From contig NZ_BSPX01000004.1 in the NCBI RefSeq assembly GCF_030161255.1, forward strand, positions 62,001 through 126,000: 64,000 bases of DNA, given 5' to 3'. The first letter of the stretch is position 1. Each line of letters begins with the position of its first letter. The stretch is from Zoogloea oryzae (GTDB lineage Bacteria; Pseudomonadota; Gammaproteobacteria; Burkholderiales; Rhodocyclaceae). The translations under genes were made by a program, and so were the position numbers. Below, in pieces: positions 50,917-64,000 of the stretch. Below the pieces are notes generated by a model. That model saw only the letters and a list, made by a program, of their open reading frames with translations, made no database searches and was not told the origin of the DNA.

Positions 50917-52044
50917 ATGCCTGACTCCTCCAGCACCCTGTTCACGCCCTATTCCCTCGGCAAGCTCAGCCTGCCCAACCGCATCGTCATCGCGCCCATG
51001 TGCCAGTACTCGGCCGACGGCGACGGCAACGCCACCGACTGGCACCTGATCCACCTGGGCAGCCTGGCCCTCTCGGGTGCCGGCATGCTGATCATCGAGG
51101 CCACCGCCGTGTCGCCGGAAGGCCGCATCACCCACGACTGCCTGGGCCTGTGGTCCGACGCCAACGCCGCCGCCCTGGGCCAGGTGCTCGACAGCGTGCG
51201 CCACCATTCGTCGATGCCCCTGGCGATCCAGCTCGCCCACGCCGGCCGCAAGGCCTCCAGCGCGGTGCCCTGGGCCGGCGGCCAGCTGCTGTCGGTCGAA
51301 GACGGCGGCTGGCCCTGCGTGGCCCCGTCGGCGGTGGCGTATTCGGCCGCCGAGCCGGCCCCCACGGCCCTCGACGCCGCCGGCCTCGTGCGCATCCGCG
51401 ACGCCTTCGTGGCCGCCGCCCGCCGCGCCGCGCGCATCGGCATCGACTGCATCGAGCTCCACGGCGCCCACGGCTATCTGCTCCACGAGTTCCTGTCGCC
51501 GCTCTCCAACGTGCGCACCGACGCCTACGGCGGCAGCCTGGAAAACCGCATGCGCTTCCCCCTCGAGGTGTTCGACGCGGTGCGCGCGGCCTTCCCGGCA
51601 GATCGCCCGGTAGGCATGCGCATCTCCGCCACCGACTGGGTCGAGGGCGGCTGGGATCTGGAGCAGAGCGTGGCCTTCGCCCAGGCCCTCAAGGCCCGCG
51701 GCTGCGATTTCATCCACGTGTCCACCGGCGGGCTGTCGCCGCTGCAGAAGTTTGCGGTGGCGCCGGGCTTCCAGGTGCCGTTTGCCGAGCGCATCCGCGC
51801 CGCAACCGGCATGCCCACCATCGCGGTGGGCCTCGTCACCGAAGCCGAACAGGCCGAGGAGATCGTCGCCAAGGGTCAGGCCGATCTGGTCGGCGTGGCC
51901 CGGGTGATGATGTACGACCCCCACTGGCCGTGGCACGCCGCCGCCAAGCTCGGCGCAAAGGTGAATGCGCCGCGTCAGTACTGGCGCAGTGCCCCGCGCG
52001 GTGCCGGCGACCTGTTCACCGGCGCAAAGATCGGCATGCGCTGA
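50917..52044 (+). CDS. NADH:flavin oxidoreductase, Old Yellow Enzyme family (YqjM-like)
   Basis: The 375-residue FMN-dependent TIM-barrel enzyme has LPNRIVIAPMCQYSADGDGNATDWHLIHLG, in which C29 corresponds to the redox-tuning Cys of the YqjM class. It also has LAHAGRKAS, the active-site HGAHGYLLHEFLSPLSN, and a C-terminal FMN-phosphate-binding segment with VGLVTEAEQAEEIV and QADLVGVARVM. Enzymes of this class reduce activated C=C bonds of enones and nitro-compounds. The stop is 7 bases from the convergent stop of the sensor kinase. The region upstream is divergent with the first kinase gene. Confidence 0.92.
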   Translation: MPDSSSTLFTPYSLGKLSLPNRIVIAPMCQYSADGDGNATDWHLIHLGSLALSGAGMLIIEATAVSPEGRITHDCLGLWSDANAAALGQVLDSVRHHSSMPLAIQLAHAGRKASSAVPWAGGQLLSVEDGGWPCVAPSAVAYSAAEPAPTALDAAGLVRIRDAFVAAARRAARIGIDCIELHGAHGYLLHEFLSPLSNVRTDAYGGSLENRMRFPLEVFDAVRAAFPADRPVGMRISATDWVEGGWDLEQSVAFAQALKARGCDFIHVSTGGLSPLQKFAVAPGFQVPFAERIRAATGMPTIAVGLVTEAEQAEEIVAKGQADLVGVARVMMYDPHWPWHAAAKLGAKVNAPRQYWRSAPRGAGDLFTGAKIGMR

Positions 52045-52051
52045 AGCGGCG

Positions 52052-55465
<3,414 letters not shown>

Positions 55466-55582
55466 GGGCGGCGGCGACCTGGATCGGCAAGCGGGCTCGA
55501 CCTTTCGCAACCCGTTGCGAAGGCCTGTCGCTCTCTATCGGCATCCAGCTGCTGCCCTGAAGGCTGGGCGCGGTGACGGGCC

Positions 55583-56785
55583 TTATCGGCGGGCGAAGAT
55601 CGGGGCGCTGAGGATCACCTGGCGCTGGATTCCCACCAGCCGTTCGACGATCACCCGCCACGCCAGGCTATCCACCCGGGCCCGCGCCGCCAGATGCAGG
55701 CTTGCCCGCAGCGCGGGGGATTCGGCCAGCGCCACCGCCCCGGCCACGAAGCCGGGCTCGTCGCCCGGCTCGGCCAGCCAGCCGTGCACCCGGTGGTCGA
55801 TCAGTTCATGGGCAGCGGCATCCCGATAGGCTACCACCGGCAGGCCGCTGGCGAGCGCCTCGGCCACCACGTTTCCGTAGGTTTCGGTGAGGCTCGGAAA
55901 GATGAACAGGTCGGCGCTGGCGTAATGCTCGGCCAGCAGCACGCCGGTCTGGGCGCCGGCGCACACCGCCTCGGGCATTCGCGCCCTCAGCTGCGGCAGG
56001 GCTGGGCCGTCGCCCACCAGCACCAGCCGCGCTCGGGGGTGGCGGGCCCGCACCGCCACGAAGGCCTGCTCCAGCAGGGTCAGGTTCTTCTCGGGGGCGA
56101 CACGCCCCACGTACAGCACCGCCAGATCATCGGGCGCCAGCCCCCACTGGCGGCGCAGGGCGTCGCTGCGCCGGGCGGGGTCGAAGAGGGTCGTATCCAC
56201 CCCGCGGGACACCACATCCACCCGCGGGATGCCCTGCCCCGCCAGCTCGGCGCACAGGGCGCGGGTGGGCACCAGGGTCAGGTCGGCCCGGTTGTGGAAC
56301 TTGCGCAGATAGGCCGCGATGGGCCGCTTGAGCCAACCCACGCCGTAGTGGCCGGTGTAGCGGTGGAAGTTGGTGTGGAACTCGCTGATCACCGGCAGGC
56401 GCAGCTTGCGTGCCGCGGTGAGCGCCGACCAGCCCAGGGGCCCTTCGGTGACCACCTGCACCACGTCCGGCCGCTGGTGCGACCAGCGCCGCAGCAGCAC
56501 CTTCTGGGCCGGCAGGCCGAGCTGCAGGTTGGCGTATTTCGGGATCGGGATGCCCCGGGCGAGCATCTGCTCCACCCCGTCGGTGGCCAGCACGGCGCCC
56601 TCGTGGGCCTGGCGCGGGCGGATCAGGTCAACCCGGTGGCCGGCGGCGACGAGCCCCTCCACCATGCGCCCGGTGGTCATCGCCACCCCGTTGATTTCGG
56701 GTGGATAGGTTTCCGTCACCACGGCGACCCTGAGCGGCCCCTTGTGGCTGACGATTTCCTGGCAGACGAGTCCGGCGTTGTCCAT
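55583..56785 (-). CDS. GT4 family glycosyltransferase
   Basis: The 400-residue GT-B glycosyltransferase has an N-terminal Rossmann domain (RVAVVTETYPPEINGVAMTTGRMVEGLVAAGHRVDLIRP, then PVISEFHTNFHRYTGHYG) and a C-terminal donor domain with VLYVGRVAPEKNLTLLEQAF, PRARLVLVGDGP and the E-x7-E motif FIFPSLTETYGNVVAEALASGLPVVAY. The pattern is that of the MgtA/PimB group of mannosyl- or glucosyltransferases. The acceptor is probably a lipid or surface glycan. The ATG that gives MDNAGLVCQE was chosen; the frame extends upstream without a ribosome site. It precedes no linked pathway genes here. Confidence 0.88.
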   Translation of the reverse strand: MDNAGLVCQEIVSHKGPLRVAVVTETYPPEINGVAMTTGRMVEGLVAAGHRVDLIRPRQAHEGAVLATDGVEQMLARGIPIPKYANLQLGLPAQKVLLRRWSHQRPDVVQVVTEGPLGWSALTAARKLRLPVISEFHTNFHRYTGHYGVGWLKRPIAAYLRKFHNRADLTLVPTRALCAELAGQGIPRVDVVSRGVDTTLFDPARRSDALRRQWGLAPDDLAVLYVGRVAPEKNLTLLEQAFVAVRARHPRARLVLVGDGPALPQLRARMPEAVCAGAQTGVLLAEHYASADLFIFPSLTETYGNVVAEALASGLPVVAYRDAAAHELIDHRVHGWLAEPGDEPGFVAGAVALAESPALRASLHLAARARVDSLAWRVIVERLVGIQRQVILSAPIFARR

Positions 56786-56862
56786 CCGCGCAGTGTCGCC
56801 GGCGGATGCTGCACGGGCGTTACCGGCAGGTGATGGTGGGGTGACGGCCCGCCCGGTCAACG

Positions 56863-56919
56863 AAAAATCGGCGAGTCCCCACCCGGCTGGCTGCCCCGGC
56901 CGGGTGAAAACTCGCCGAT
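56863..56919 (-). terminator. large terminator after the YDG adhesin gene
   Basis: On the - strand an outer stem ATCGGCGAGT/ACTCGCCGAT (56,868-56,877 and 56,910-56,919) encloses an inner stem CACCCGGC/GCCGGGTG, and a T-run follows (TTTTT at about 56,867-56,863). It starts 53 bases past the adhesin stop. Confidence 0.8.
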
Positions 56920-56971
56920 CTCTCAGGAGGGCGACCACTGCCGCCCTCCCCCTCCCAGCCTTTACTGGCGC

Positions 56972-59900
56972 TTACTGGCCGCCCTGGTCGGTGGTGCCGA
57001 TGACCACGGTGGTCACCTTGCCGCCGATGGTCAGCAGCAGGCGCACCGGCAGGCCGCCCGGCGGCACGTTGGTGGCCGACACGCTCATGCTCTGCGGATC
57101 GTGCTTGATCCACGGCGGCACGGGGCTGCCGTTCTCCATGCGGATGGTGCTGGCGGCCAGGGCGGACGGCCCTTCGCCGGCATACACATCCTTCGGCACG
57201 TTGAACACGAAGGTGGACTCGCCGCGCGGGATGCTCACCCGCACGAGGCCCGTCTGCGTGCTGGCCGGAGCCTGCAGGAGCTGCACATTGACGCCCGACT
57301 GGGTGCCTTCGGAAGCGGCCGCCGACGAGGTTCCCGAACCGCTGCCCGCTGCCGGCGCCGAAGCCGTACCGGTGCTGACCGCGGTGGAGCCACCGGTACC
57401 GGCGACACTGCCGCCAACCGCCGAACCGGAGCCGGTGCTGGTGCTGGTACCGGCGCCCGAGGCGACGCTACCCGAAGCCCCCGCCCCGAAGCCGGACGAC
57501 GCGACGCCCCCACCACCCAGGCCGCCGCCCAGGCTACTACCCGTACCGCCGGTGAGGCCACTGGCGCCGCTGGAGACAGCGCCCGAGCCGCCCACCACGC
57601 CGGTGGAGCCACCCGAACCCGGCAAGGCCGAATCGAACACCTGCGCCTGGGGTTGGACCGGCGTGTAGGTGGTGACCGGGGTGGCCGGAACCGGCGGCGG
57701 CGGCACGACGCTGTCGAGCGCCGAGATGCTGCCGGTGGTGCTGGCGGTGGTGGCGACGAGGCGGTAGTTGCCCGCGTCGGCACCGGCCAGGGCGATGCCC
57801 TGCACCTGAATGGTCTTGCCGAGGCCGACTTCCGCCGAATCGAAGCTGGCGCTGGTGTAGGACAGGTTCAGCAGATCGCCGGCCAGGCGGTTGTCGGACA
57901 GGCTGACCGGGGCGCTGGTGCTGCCGTCGTACAGCTTGCCGGTGCTGCTGGCGGCCACGGCAAGCGCCCGGGTGGCGATGTCGGCGGTGGCGCCGGAGAG
58001 GTCGCTGACCGTGTAGTTGCCGGCGTCGGCACCGGTGAGGCCCAGGCCGGCGATGGTCACCGCCCTGGCGTTGCCGGCCTGCTTGCTGGCGAAGCTGCCG
58101 GTGACGCCGCTGGCGTCGATGCCCACGCTGTCGCCCAGCACCACGCCGGCCAGCACGGCGCCGGCGGTGTCGAGGCTGGCCACGCGGGTGCCGTCGTACA
58201 CCTTGTTGGCGGCAACGATGCCGCTGGCGGTGAGGGCCTTGGCGGTGATGTCGGCAAACGCCGCGGCATCGCCGATGGTGTAGTTGCCGGCGTCGGCACC
58301 CCCCAGGGCGAGGCCGCTGACGGTGACGGCCTTGGCCACGCCCACGTTCTTGCTGGCGAAGCTGCCGCTGGCGGCGGAGGGCACCAGGCTCACGTCGTCG
58401 GCACCCTGCACGCCGCTGGTGAGGCGACCGGCACTGGTGTCGAGGGTGGCCGCGGTGGTGCCGTCGTACACCTTGCTGGCGGCGCTGATGCCACCGGCGG
58501 CCAGGGCCCGCGGGGTGATGTCGGCGGTCGGCGCCGAGGTGCTCGTCACCGTGTAGTTGCCGGCATCGGCGCCGTCGAGCGCGAGGCTGGTGATCGCCAC
58601 CGGCTTGGCCGTGCCGACGTTCTTGTCGGCGAACTGGCCGGAGCCGGTCACGCCCACGCTGTCGCTGCCCACCAGGCCGGTGAAGCTGGCGCCGGTGGTG
58701 TTGAGGGTGGCGGCGGTGGTGGCGTCGTACACCTTGTTGCTGGCGGTGATGCCGCTCACGGTGATCGCCTTCGGGGTGATGTCGGCGATGGTGGTGGCCG
58801 TGCCGGTGAAGACGTAGTTGCCTGCGTCCGCACCGCCCAGCACCACGTTGCCGATGGTCACCGTCTTGCCGGTGCCGGCGTTCTTGTCGGCGAAGCTGCC
58901 GCTGGCGCTGGTCACGTTCAGCACGTCGCCCGCCAGCTTGCCGGTGAAGCCCGCCGCGCCGGTGTTGATGGCGGCGGCCACGCTGCCGTCGTACACCTTG
59001 CTGTCGGCGGTGATGCCGGTGACCGCCGTCAGGCTGGCCGGGGTGATGTCGGCGGTGAGGCCGACCGGCAGCTGCAGCGTGTAGGAGCCCGCGTTGGCGC
59101 CCGAGAGCGCGATGCCGGTGACGGTGACCGCCTTGCCGGTGCCGGCGTTCTTGTCGGCGAACACGCCGCTGCCGAAGCCCACGCTCACCACGTCGCCGTC
59201 CAGCAGGCCAGAGAGCACGGCGCCGCCAGTGCCGAGCACCGCTGCGGTGGTGCCGTCGTACACCTTGCCCAGGGCCTGCACGCCGGAGACGGTGAGCAGG
59301 CGGCCGAGGATGTCGGCGGTGGTGGTGGCGGTGGTGTTGAAGGTGTAGTTGCCGATGTCGGCGCCGCTCACGCTGATGCCATTCACCGTCACCGTCTTGC
59401 CCAGACCGCCGTTGGCGTCGCTGAAGGCGGCGCCGGTGTAGCTGACGGAGAGGCTGTCGCCGCTCGCCCGGTTGTCGGACAGGGTCACGCTGGCGGTGCT
59501 GTTGCCGTCGTAGGCCTTGTTGATGCCGGCGGCGGACACGTTCAGGGTGGCCTTGCTGATGTTGGCGAAGGCGGCAGAGGTGGTGTTGGCGGTGTAGTTG
59601 CCGGCATCGGTGCCCGACAGGCTGATGCCGGAGACGCCCACGTACTTGTTGAGGCCGACGTTCTTGTCGAGGAAGTTGGCGGTGTAGCCAAGGGTCAGCA
59701 CGTCGCCGTTCACCCGGTTGTCGGCCAGGCTGACAGTGGCGGTGGTGGTGCCGTCGTACACCTTGTCGACGCCGGTGGCGGACACCGTCAGGGCACGCGG
59801 GGTGATGCTGGCGTGCATGCCGGTGGGCTGGATCAGGTTGTAGTTGGCGCCATCCGCACCCGACAGCACGAAGGCGCTGCCGTTCACCAGCTTGTTGGTG

Positions 59901-62900
59901 CCGACGTTCTTGCTGTCGAAGCTGCCGGTGATGGTGCCGATACTCACGTCGTCGGCGCCGATCACGCCGGTGAGGCCGGCCACGCTGGTGTTGATGGTGG
60001 CGGTGGTGGTGCCGTCGTACACCTTGTCCATCGCCACCACGCCGACCACATTGACGTTGGCCTTGGCGATGCTGGCGGTGCCGGTGGCGGTGGAGGCCAC
60101 CTGGTAGTTGGTGGCGAGGCCGCCGCTACTGCCGTCCAGCAGGCCGATGCCGGTGATGGTCACGGTCTTGCCGGTGCCGGCGGTCTTGTCGGCGAAGCGG
60201 GTGGTGCCGGCGGAAACCGGGATCACCGTTTCGGTGCCGACCAGGCCGACCAGGGTCATGCCGTTGAGGGTGGCGTTGATGGAGCCGTCGTAGGTGCGAT
60301 CGGCCACGTCGGCCACCACCGTCAGCTGGGCGCGGTCGATGGTGCTGTGGGTGTTGCTGGCGTAGGTGACGGCGTAGTTGCCGCCGCTGGCGCCGTCATT
60401 CACCGTCACGCCGCCCACCGTCACCGTCTTGCCGCTGCCGGCGTTCTTGTCGGTGAAGGCGTAGGTGCCGCCGGAGAGGTTGTCCAGCGCGCCACCGTTG
60501 CTGGCGTTGTTGTAGAGCGTGCCGGTCAGCACGATCGGGGTGCCGTTGGCCGACAGGCCACCGTCGTAGGCCTTGGTCACGTCGCTGGTGCTGACGGTGA
60601 TCGCGGCCTTGTCGATGGTGCTGGTGGTGTTGCTGGCGTAGGTGACGGTGTAGTTGCCGCCGCTGGCGCCGTCATTCACCGTCACGCCGCCCACGGTGAC
60701 CGTCTTGTTGCCGGTGCCCGCGTTGGCATCGGTGAAGGCGAAGCTTCCACCGGAGAGGTTGTCCAGCGCGCCGCCGTTGCTGGCGTTGTTGTACAGCGTG
60801 CCGGACGTGACCACGGCCGTGCCGGCGGCGCTCAGGGTGCCGTCGTAGGTCTTGGTGACGTCGCTGGTGCTGACGGTGATCGCCGCCTTGTCGATGGTGC
60901 TGGTGGTGTTGGCCACGTAGCTGACGGTGTAGTTGCCGCCGCTGTTGCCATCATTGACCGTCACCGCGCTGGTGTTCACCGTCTTGCTGGTGCCGGCGTT
61001 GGCGTTGGTGAAGGCGAAGGTGCCGCCCGACAGGTTGTCGGCGCCGAAGAGCTGGGTGCCACCGGCTGCAACCACCGCCGTGCCGGCTGCGCCGAGGCTG
61101 CCGTCGTAGGTCTTGGTCACGTCGGAGGTGGTCACCGACAGGTTGGCGCGGGTCACGTCCACCGTCTGGGTGCCGCCGGTGAAGGTGTAGTTGCTGGCGA
61201 GGCCGGCGCCGGCGGTGCCGTCGCCCACCAAGCTGAGGCCGCTCACGTCCACCGTCTTGGCTGTGCCCACGTGGCGGGTCGCCACGCTGCCGGAGCCGGA
61301 CAGGGTCAGGGTTTCGCTGCCCACCAGGGTGCCGATGGTCAGGTCACCCGTGCCCACCACGGTGGTGCCGTCATACACGCGGCTGCCGGTGAGGCTGACG
61401 GCGTAGGGGTTGATGGTGCTGGTGGTGTTGCTGGCGTAGGTGACGGTGTAGTTGCCACCGCTGGCGCCGTCGTTCACCGTCACGCCGCCCACGGTGACCG
61501 TCTTGTTGCCGGTGCCCGCGTTGGCGTCGGTGAAGGCAAAGCTGCCACCGGAGAGGTTGTCCAGCGCGCCGCCGTTGCTGGCGTTGGTGTAGAGCGTGCC
61601 AGCGGTGACCACGGCGGTGCCCGCCGCAGTCAGCGTGCCGTCGTAGGTCTTGGTGACGTCGCTAGTGCTGACGGTGATCGCCGCCTTGTCGATGGTGCTG
61701 GTGGTGTTGGCCACATAGCTGACGGTGTAGTTGCCGCCGCTGTTGCCATCGTTCACCGTCACCGCGCTGGTGTTCACCGTCTTGCTGGTGCCGGCGTTGG
61801 CGTTGGTGAAGGCGAAGGTGCCGCCCGACAGGTTGTCGGCGCCGAAGAGCTGNNNNNNNNNNNNNNNNNNNNNNNNNNNNNNNNNNNNNNNNNNNNNNNN
61901 NNNNNNNNNNNNNNNNNNNNNNNNNNNNNNNNNNNNNNNNNNNNNNNNNNTGGGTGCCGCCCGCTGCGACCACGGCCGTGCCGGAGGCCGCGAGGCTGCC
62001 GTCGTAGGTCTTGGTCACATCCGAGGTGGTCACCGACAGGTTGGCCTTCGTCACGTCCACCGTCTGGGTGCCGCCGGTGAAGGTGTAGTTGCTGGCGAGG
62101 CCGGCGCCGGCGGTGCCGTCGCCCACCAGGCTGAGGCCGCTCACATCCACCGTCTTGCCGGTGCCCACGTGGCGGGTGGCCACGCTGCCGGCGCCGGACA
62201 GGGTCAGGGTTTCGCTGCCCACCAGGGTGCCGAGGGTCAGGTCGCCCGTGCCCACCGCGGTGGTGCCGTCATACACGCGGCTGCCGGTGAGGCTGACGGC
62301 GTAGGGGTTGATGGTGGCGGTGGTGCTGGCGGTGGTGTCGGCCAGGGTGTAGTTGCCGGCATCGGTGCCCGTGAGGGTGATGCCGGTGATGTTCACCGTG
62401 CCCGGGGTGGCGCTGGCGTTCTTGCTGGCGAAGTTGCCGGTGGCGGTATCGACCGCCAGCAGGTCGCCGGCGTACTTGCCGGTGAAGCCGGCCGAACCGG
62501 TGGCGAGGGTGGCGCTGTCGTTGCCGTCGTAGTTCTTGTCGCTGGCAGTGATGCCGGTGACGGCGCTGAGGGTGGCCTTGGTGATCTTGCCGATGTTGGC
62601 GTCGATCGCCGTGGAGCCACTGGCCAGCTTGTAGCCATAGACCGCGATGCTGCCGGCGCTGACCGAGTCGATCACCGGGCTGACCGAGACCAGCTTGGCG
62701 TTGCCGACGTTCTTGTCGTCGTAGGTGCCGGCGGTGCCGAAGACGACCGCGTCGCCCGCCAGCAGGCCGGCGGTGATGTTGAAGTTGCCCTGGGCAAGCG
62801 TGGCGGCGGTGGTCGAGTCATAGACGCGCTCGACGCTGCCGGTCAGCGCAACGGTCAGTTCCGGCGCCAGGGTGTAGAGCAGGCCGTTGCCGGTGCCCAG

Positions 62901-64000
62901 CACGCTGGAGGTGCCGTAGGTGGCGTCGTACTGCTTGAAGTCCGGCGCGAGGCCGCCGAGGGTGTCGGCTGCCGGGTCGGTGGACCACACCTGCCAGTGG
63001 CCGGTACCCACCGTCAGCGCGGCGGCGCCGGCGTGGTTGGTGAAGTTGGCGGCCGAGGCCAGGGTGATGTCGGACGCACCGCTGACGGTGATGCCCTTGT
63101 CGAGCACGATGTCGCCGCTGGTGGTACGCAGGGTGACCGGGCCGGTGGCGGTGATGCCGTCGATGCCGCCGGCGGTGCCCACGGCCAGGGTCTGGGCGTT
63201 GGCGAGGGACAGCGCGCCGGAGACGCTGCTGGCCGCCACGGTGCCGATGCGGTTGGCGTTGTCGAGGGTGGCCGACTGGGCGCCGGTGATCGCCAGCGTG
63301 CCCACACGCACTGCCGTGTTGGCGCCCTGGGTGAGGTTGCCGGTGCTGCCCACCGCGAGGTTGGCAGCCGTCACCGAGCCGAGGGCGAGGTCGCCGCTGG
63401 CGTTGAGGGTGGCGTTCATGCCCACCGCGGTGGCGGCCACGTTGCCGCTGAACTGGTTGCCAACGTTGCCCAGGTTGAGGGCGCCGGCACCGGTCACGCC
63501 GGAACTGGCGTTGGCGGTGCTCTGCTGGACGATCAGGCTGATCGCGCCCAGATCCAGCGCGCCGGACTGGTTGATGCCGGTGATGCCCGACGAGCCGGTG
63601 TCGCTGAAGGTGCCCTTGGTGGTGATCTTCAGCAGGCCGCCGATGTTGTTGCTGTCGTTCAGCACGATGGCGTTGCCACCGGCGACCGCCGAGATGGTCT
63701 TGCCGCCGGCATCCGACACCACCTGCAGGCCGCTGGCCAGCTTGGCGCCGGCGACGCTGGCGGTGGTGGTGCTCACCCCGTTGAAGGCCGAGGCCTGCAG
63801 GGTGGTGCCGCTCATGCTGAGGGTGATCACGCCGAACAGGCGGATCTCGTTGCCCGACACGGCTGCCGAGCCGCCGCCGATGAGGTTCTTCGACGAGTTG
63901 CCCGAGCTGAACTGGCCCGCGCCGACCAGATCGAAGCTGCCGCCCACCTGCAGGAAGGCATCTTCGGCCGGCGGGGTGCCGGCCTTCTGGGTGACGGCGC
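56972..64000 (-). CDS. giant YDG-repeat adhesin (TpsA-like), 3' part
   Basis: A partial gene: the frame is open to the right edge, so the start lies outside, and it is interrupted by a 98-N gap. About 2,340 residues are visible. The part nearest the right edge is hemagglutinin-like beta-helix sequence (NLIGGGSAAVSGNEIRLFG, LDLGAISLIVQQS), ending at HWQVWSTDPAADTLGGLAPDF. Then follow about two dozen YDG/MBG-type repeats of roughly 70-90 residues (pattern KVYDGTT..A...., FADKNVGTGKTVTV, ...DAGNYT). The end is a Ser/Gly-rich linker and a conserved tail PPWIKHDPQSMSVSATNVPPG with LLLTIGGKVTTVVIG. There is no C-terminal autotransporter barrel, so two-partner secretion is likely. A surface adhesin or biofilm role is inferred from the family. 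Confidence 0.85.
61853..61950. other. assembly gap (98 N)
   Basis: A run of 98 N inside the adhesin repeats. The bases at both sides (GAAGAGCTG before, TGGGTGCC after) overlap by two, as in the intact repeat at 61,045-61,060. Removing the 98 N and the two duplicated bases (100 in all) puts both halves into one frame. Confidence 0.95.

Noticed and set aside
57101..62080. A very long + strand open frame opposite the adhesin gene
   Set aside because: It is a by-product of the repetitive GC-rich codons of the adhesin; its translation (GADGDRLVD.., AVVHLV repeats) matches no protein type.

Overview
The window looks like the chromosome of a high-GC betaproteobacterium, probably of the Rhodocyclaceae type (Thauera/Azoarcus-like). 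This rests on codon use, the flanking core genes and a giant YDG-repeat adhesin; the genus is a guess. Bases 1 to about 45,741 are the inner part and one end of a large integrative and conjugative element (ICE) of the PFGI-1/ICEclc/PAGI-2 class. Its integrase end lies outside the window to the left. The end visible here is an 18-nt copy of the 3' end of a tRNA-Gly gene at 45,724-45,741.

Layout. (1) 1-3,607: defence cargo on the + strand, the C-terminus of a type III restriction (Res-like) subunit followed by an AAA_13 ATPase with a zinc-hook-like CxxC, resembling RloC/PrrC anticodon nucleases. (2) 3,694-9,691: a conjugation block on the - strand (PilL-like lipoprotein, coiled-coil membrane protein, TIGR03759, lytic transglycosylase, TIGR03765, TraD coupling ATPase, TIGR03747). 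(3) 9,890-19,738: helicase, DNA methyltransferase-like protein and many small ICE-specific proteins, all on the - strand. The leaders between them carry hairpins, and three copies of a conserved three-hairpin element occur here. (4) 20,520-31,378: the DNA-maintenance module (topB, ssb, DUF3158, TIGR03761, OST-HTH protein, STY4528 initiator, DUF2857/InrR-like, parB, a HicA-like small protein, parA, alpA). An origin-like cluster of iterons, an AT-rich stretch and a DnaA box lies inside the STY4528 gene. (5) 31,918-33,870: a LysR regulator and decayed IS66 and IS110 transposases. (6) 34,095-44,414: a protein-quality-control island of the TLPQC / locus-of-heat-resistance type on the + strand (dna, hsp20, clpG/clpK, cls, ftsH, trx, psiE-like, htpX-like, degP-like), then a second, related LysR. 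(7) 45,556-45,804: the ICE end, with a strong outward promoter, inverted repeats, the tRNA-Gly fragment and the chromosomal terminator just beyond it.

(8) 45,975-64,000: chromosome, with an Mrr-type endonuclease beside the att site, a Class I methyltransferase, a FliL-like periplasmic protein, two complex histidine kinases, an Old Yellow Enzyme family flavin reductase, a GT4 glycosyltransferase, and the 3' part of a huge YDG-repeat adhesin that runs off the right edge and contains a 98-N assembly gap.

How it works together. The - strand ICE backbone supplies partitioning (ParA/ParB), probable autonomous replication after excision (STY4528, SSB, TopB) and DNA delivery (TraD, transglycosylase, PilL). 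The heat-resistance island provides disaggregase, holdase chaperone and three membrane or periplasmic proteases that would protect the host under proteotoxic stress. The R-M/AAA_13 pair is probably anti-phage cargo. The most notable non-coding signals are the candidate oriV inside STY4528, the three-hairpin RNA-like repeats, three copies of a CTATCCCCTGGGGATAG palindrome in the maintenance module, paired palindromes upstream of alpA, and an outward promoter at the ICE end that resembles the Pcirc arrangement of ICEclc.
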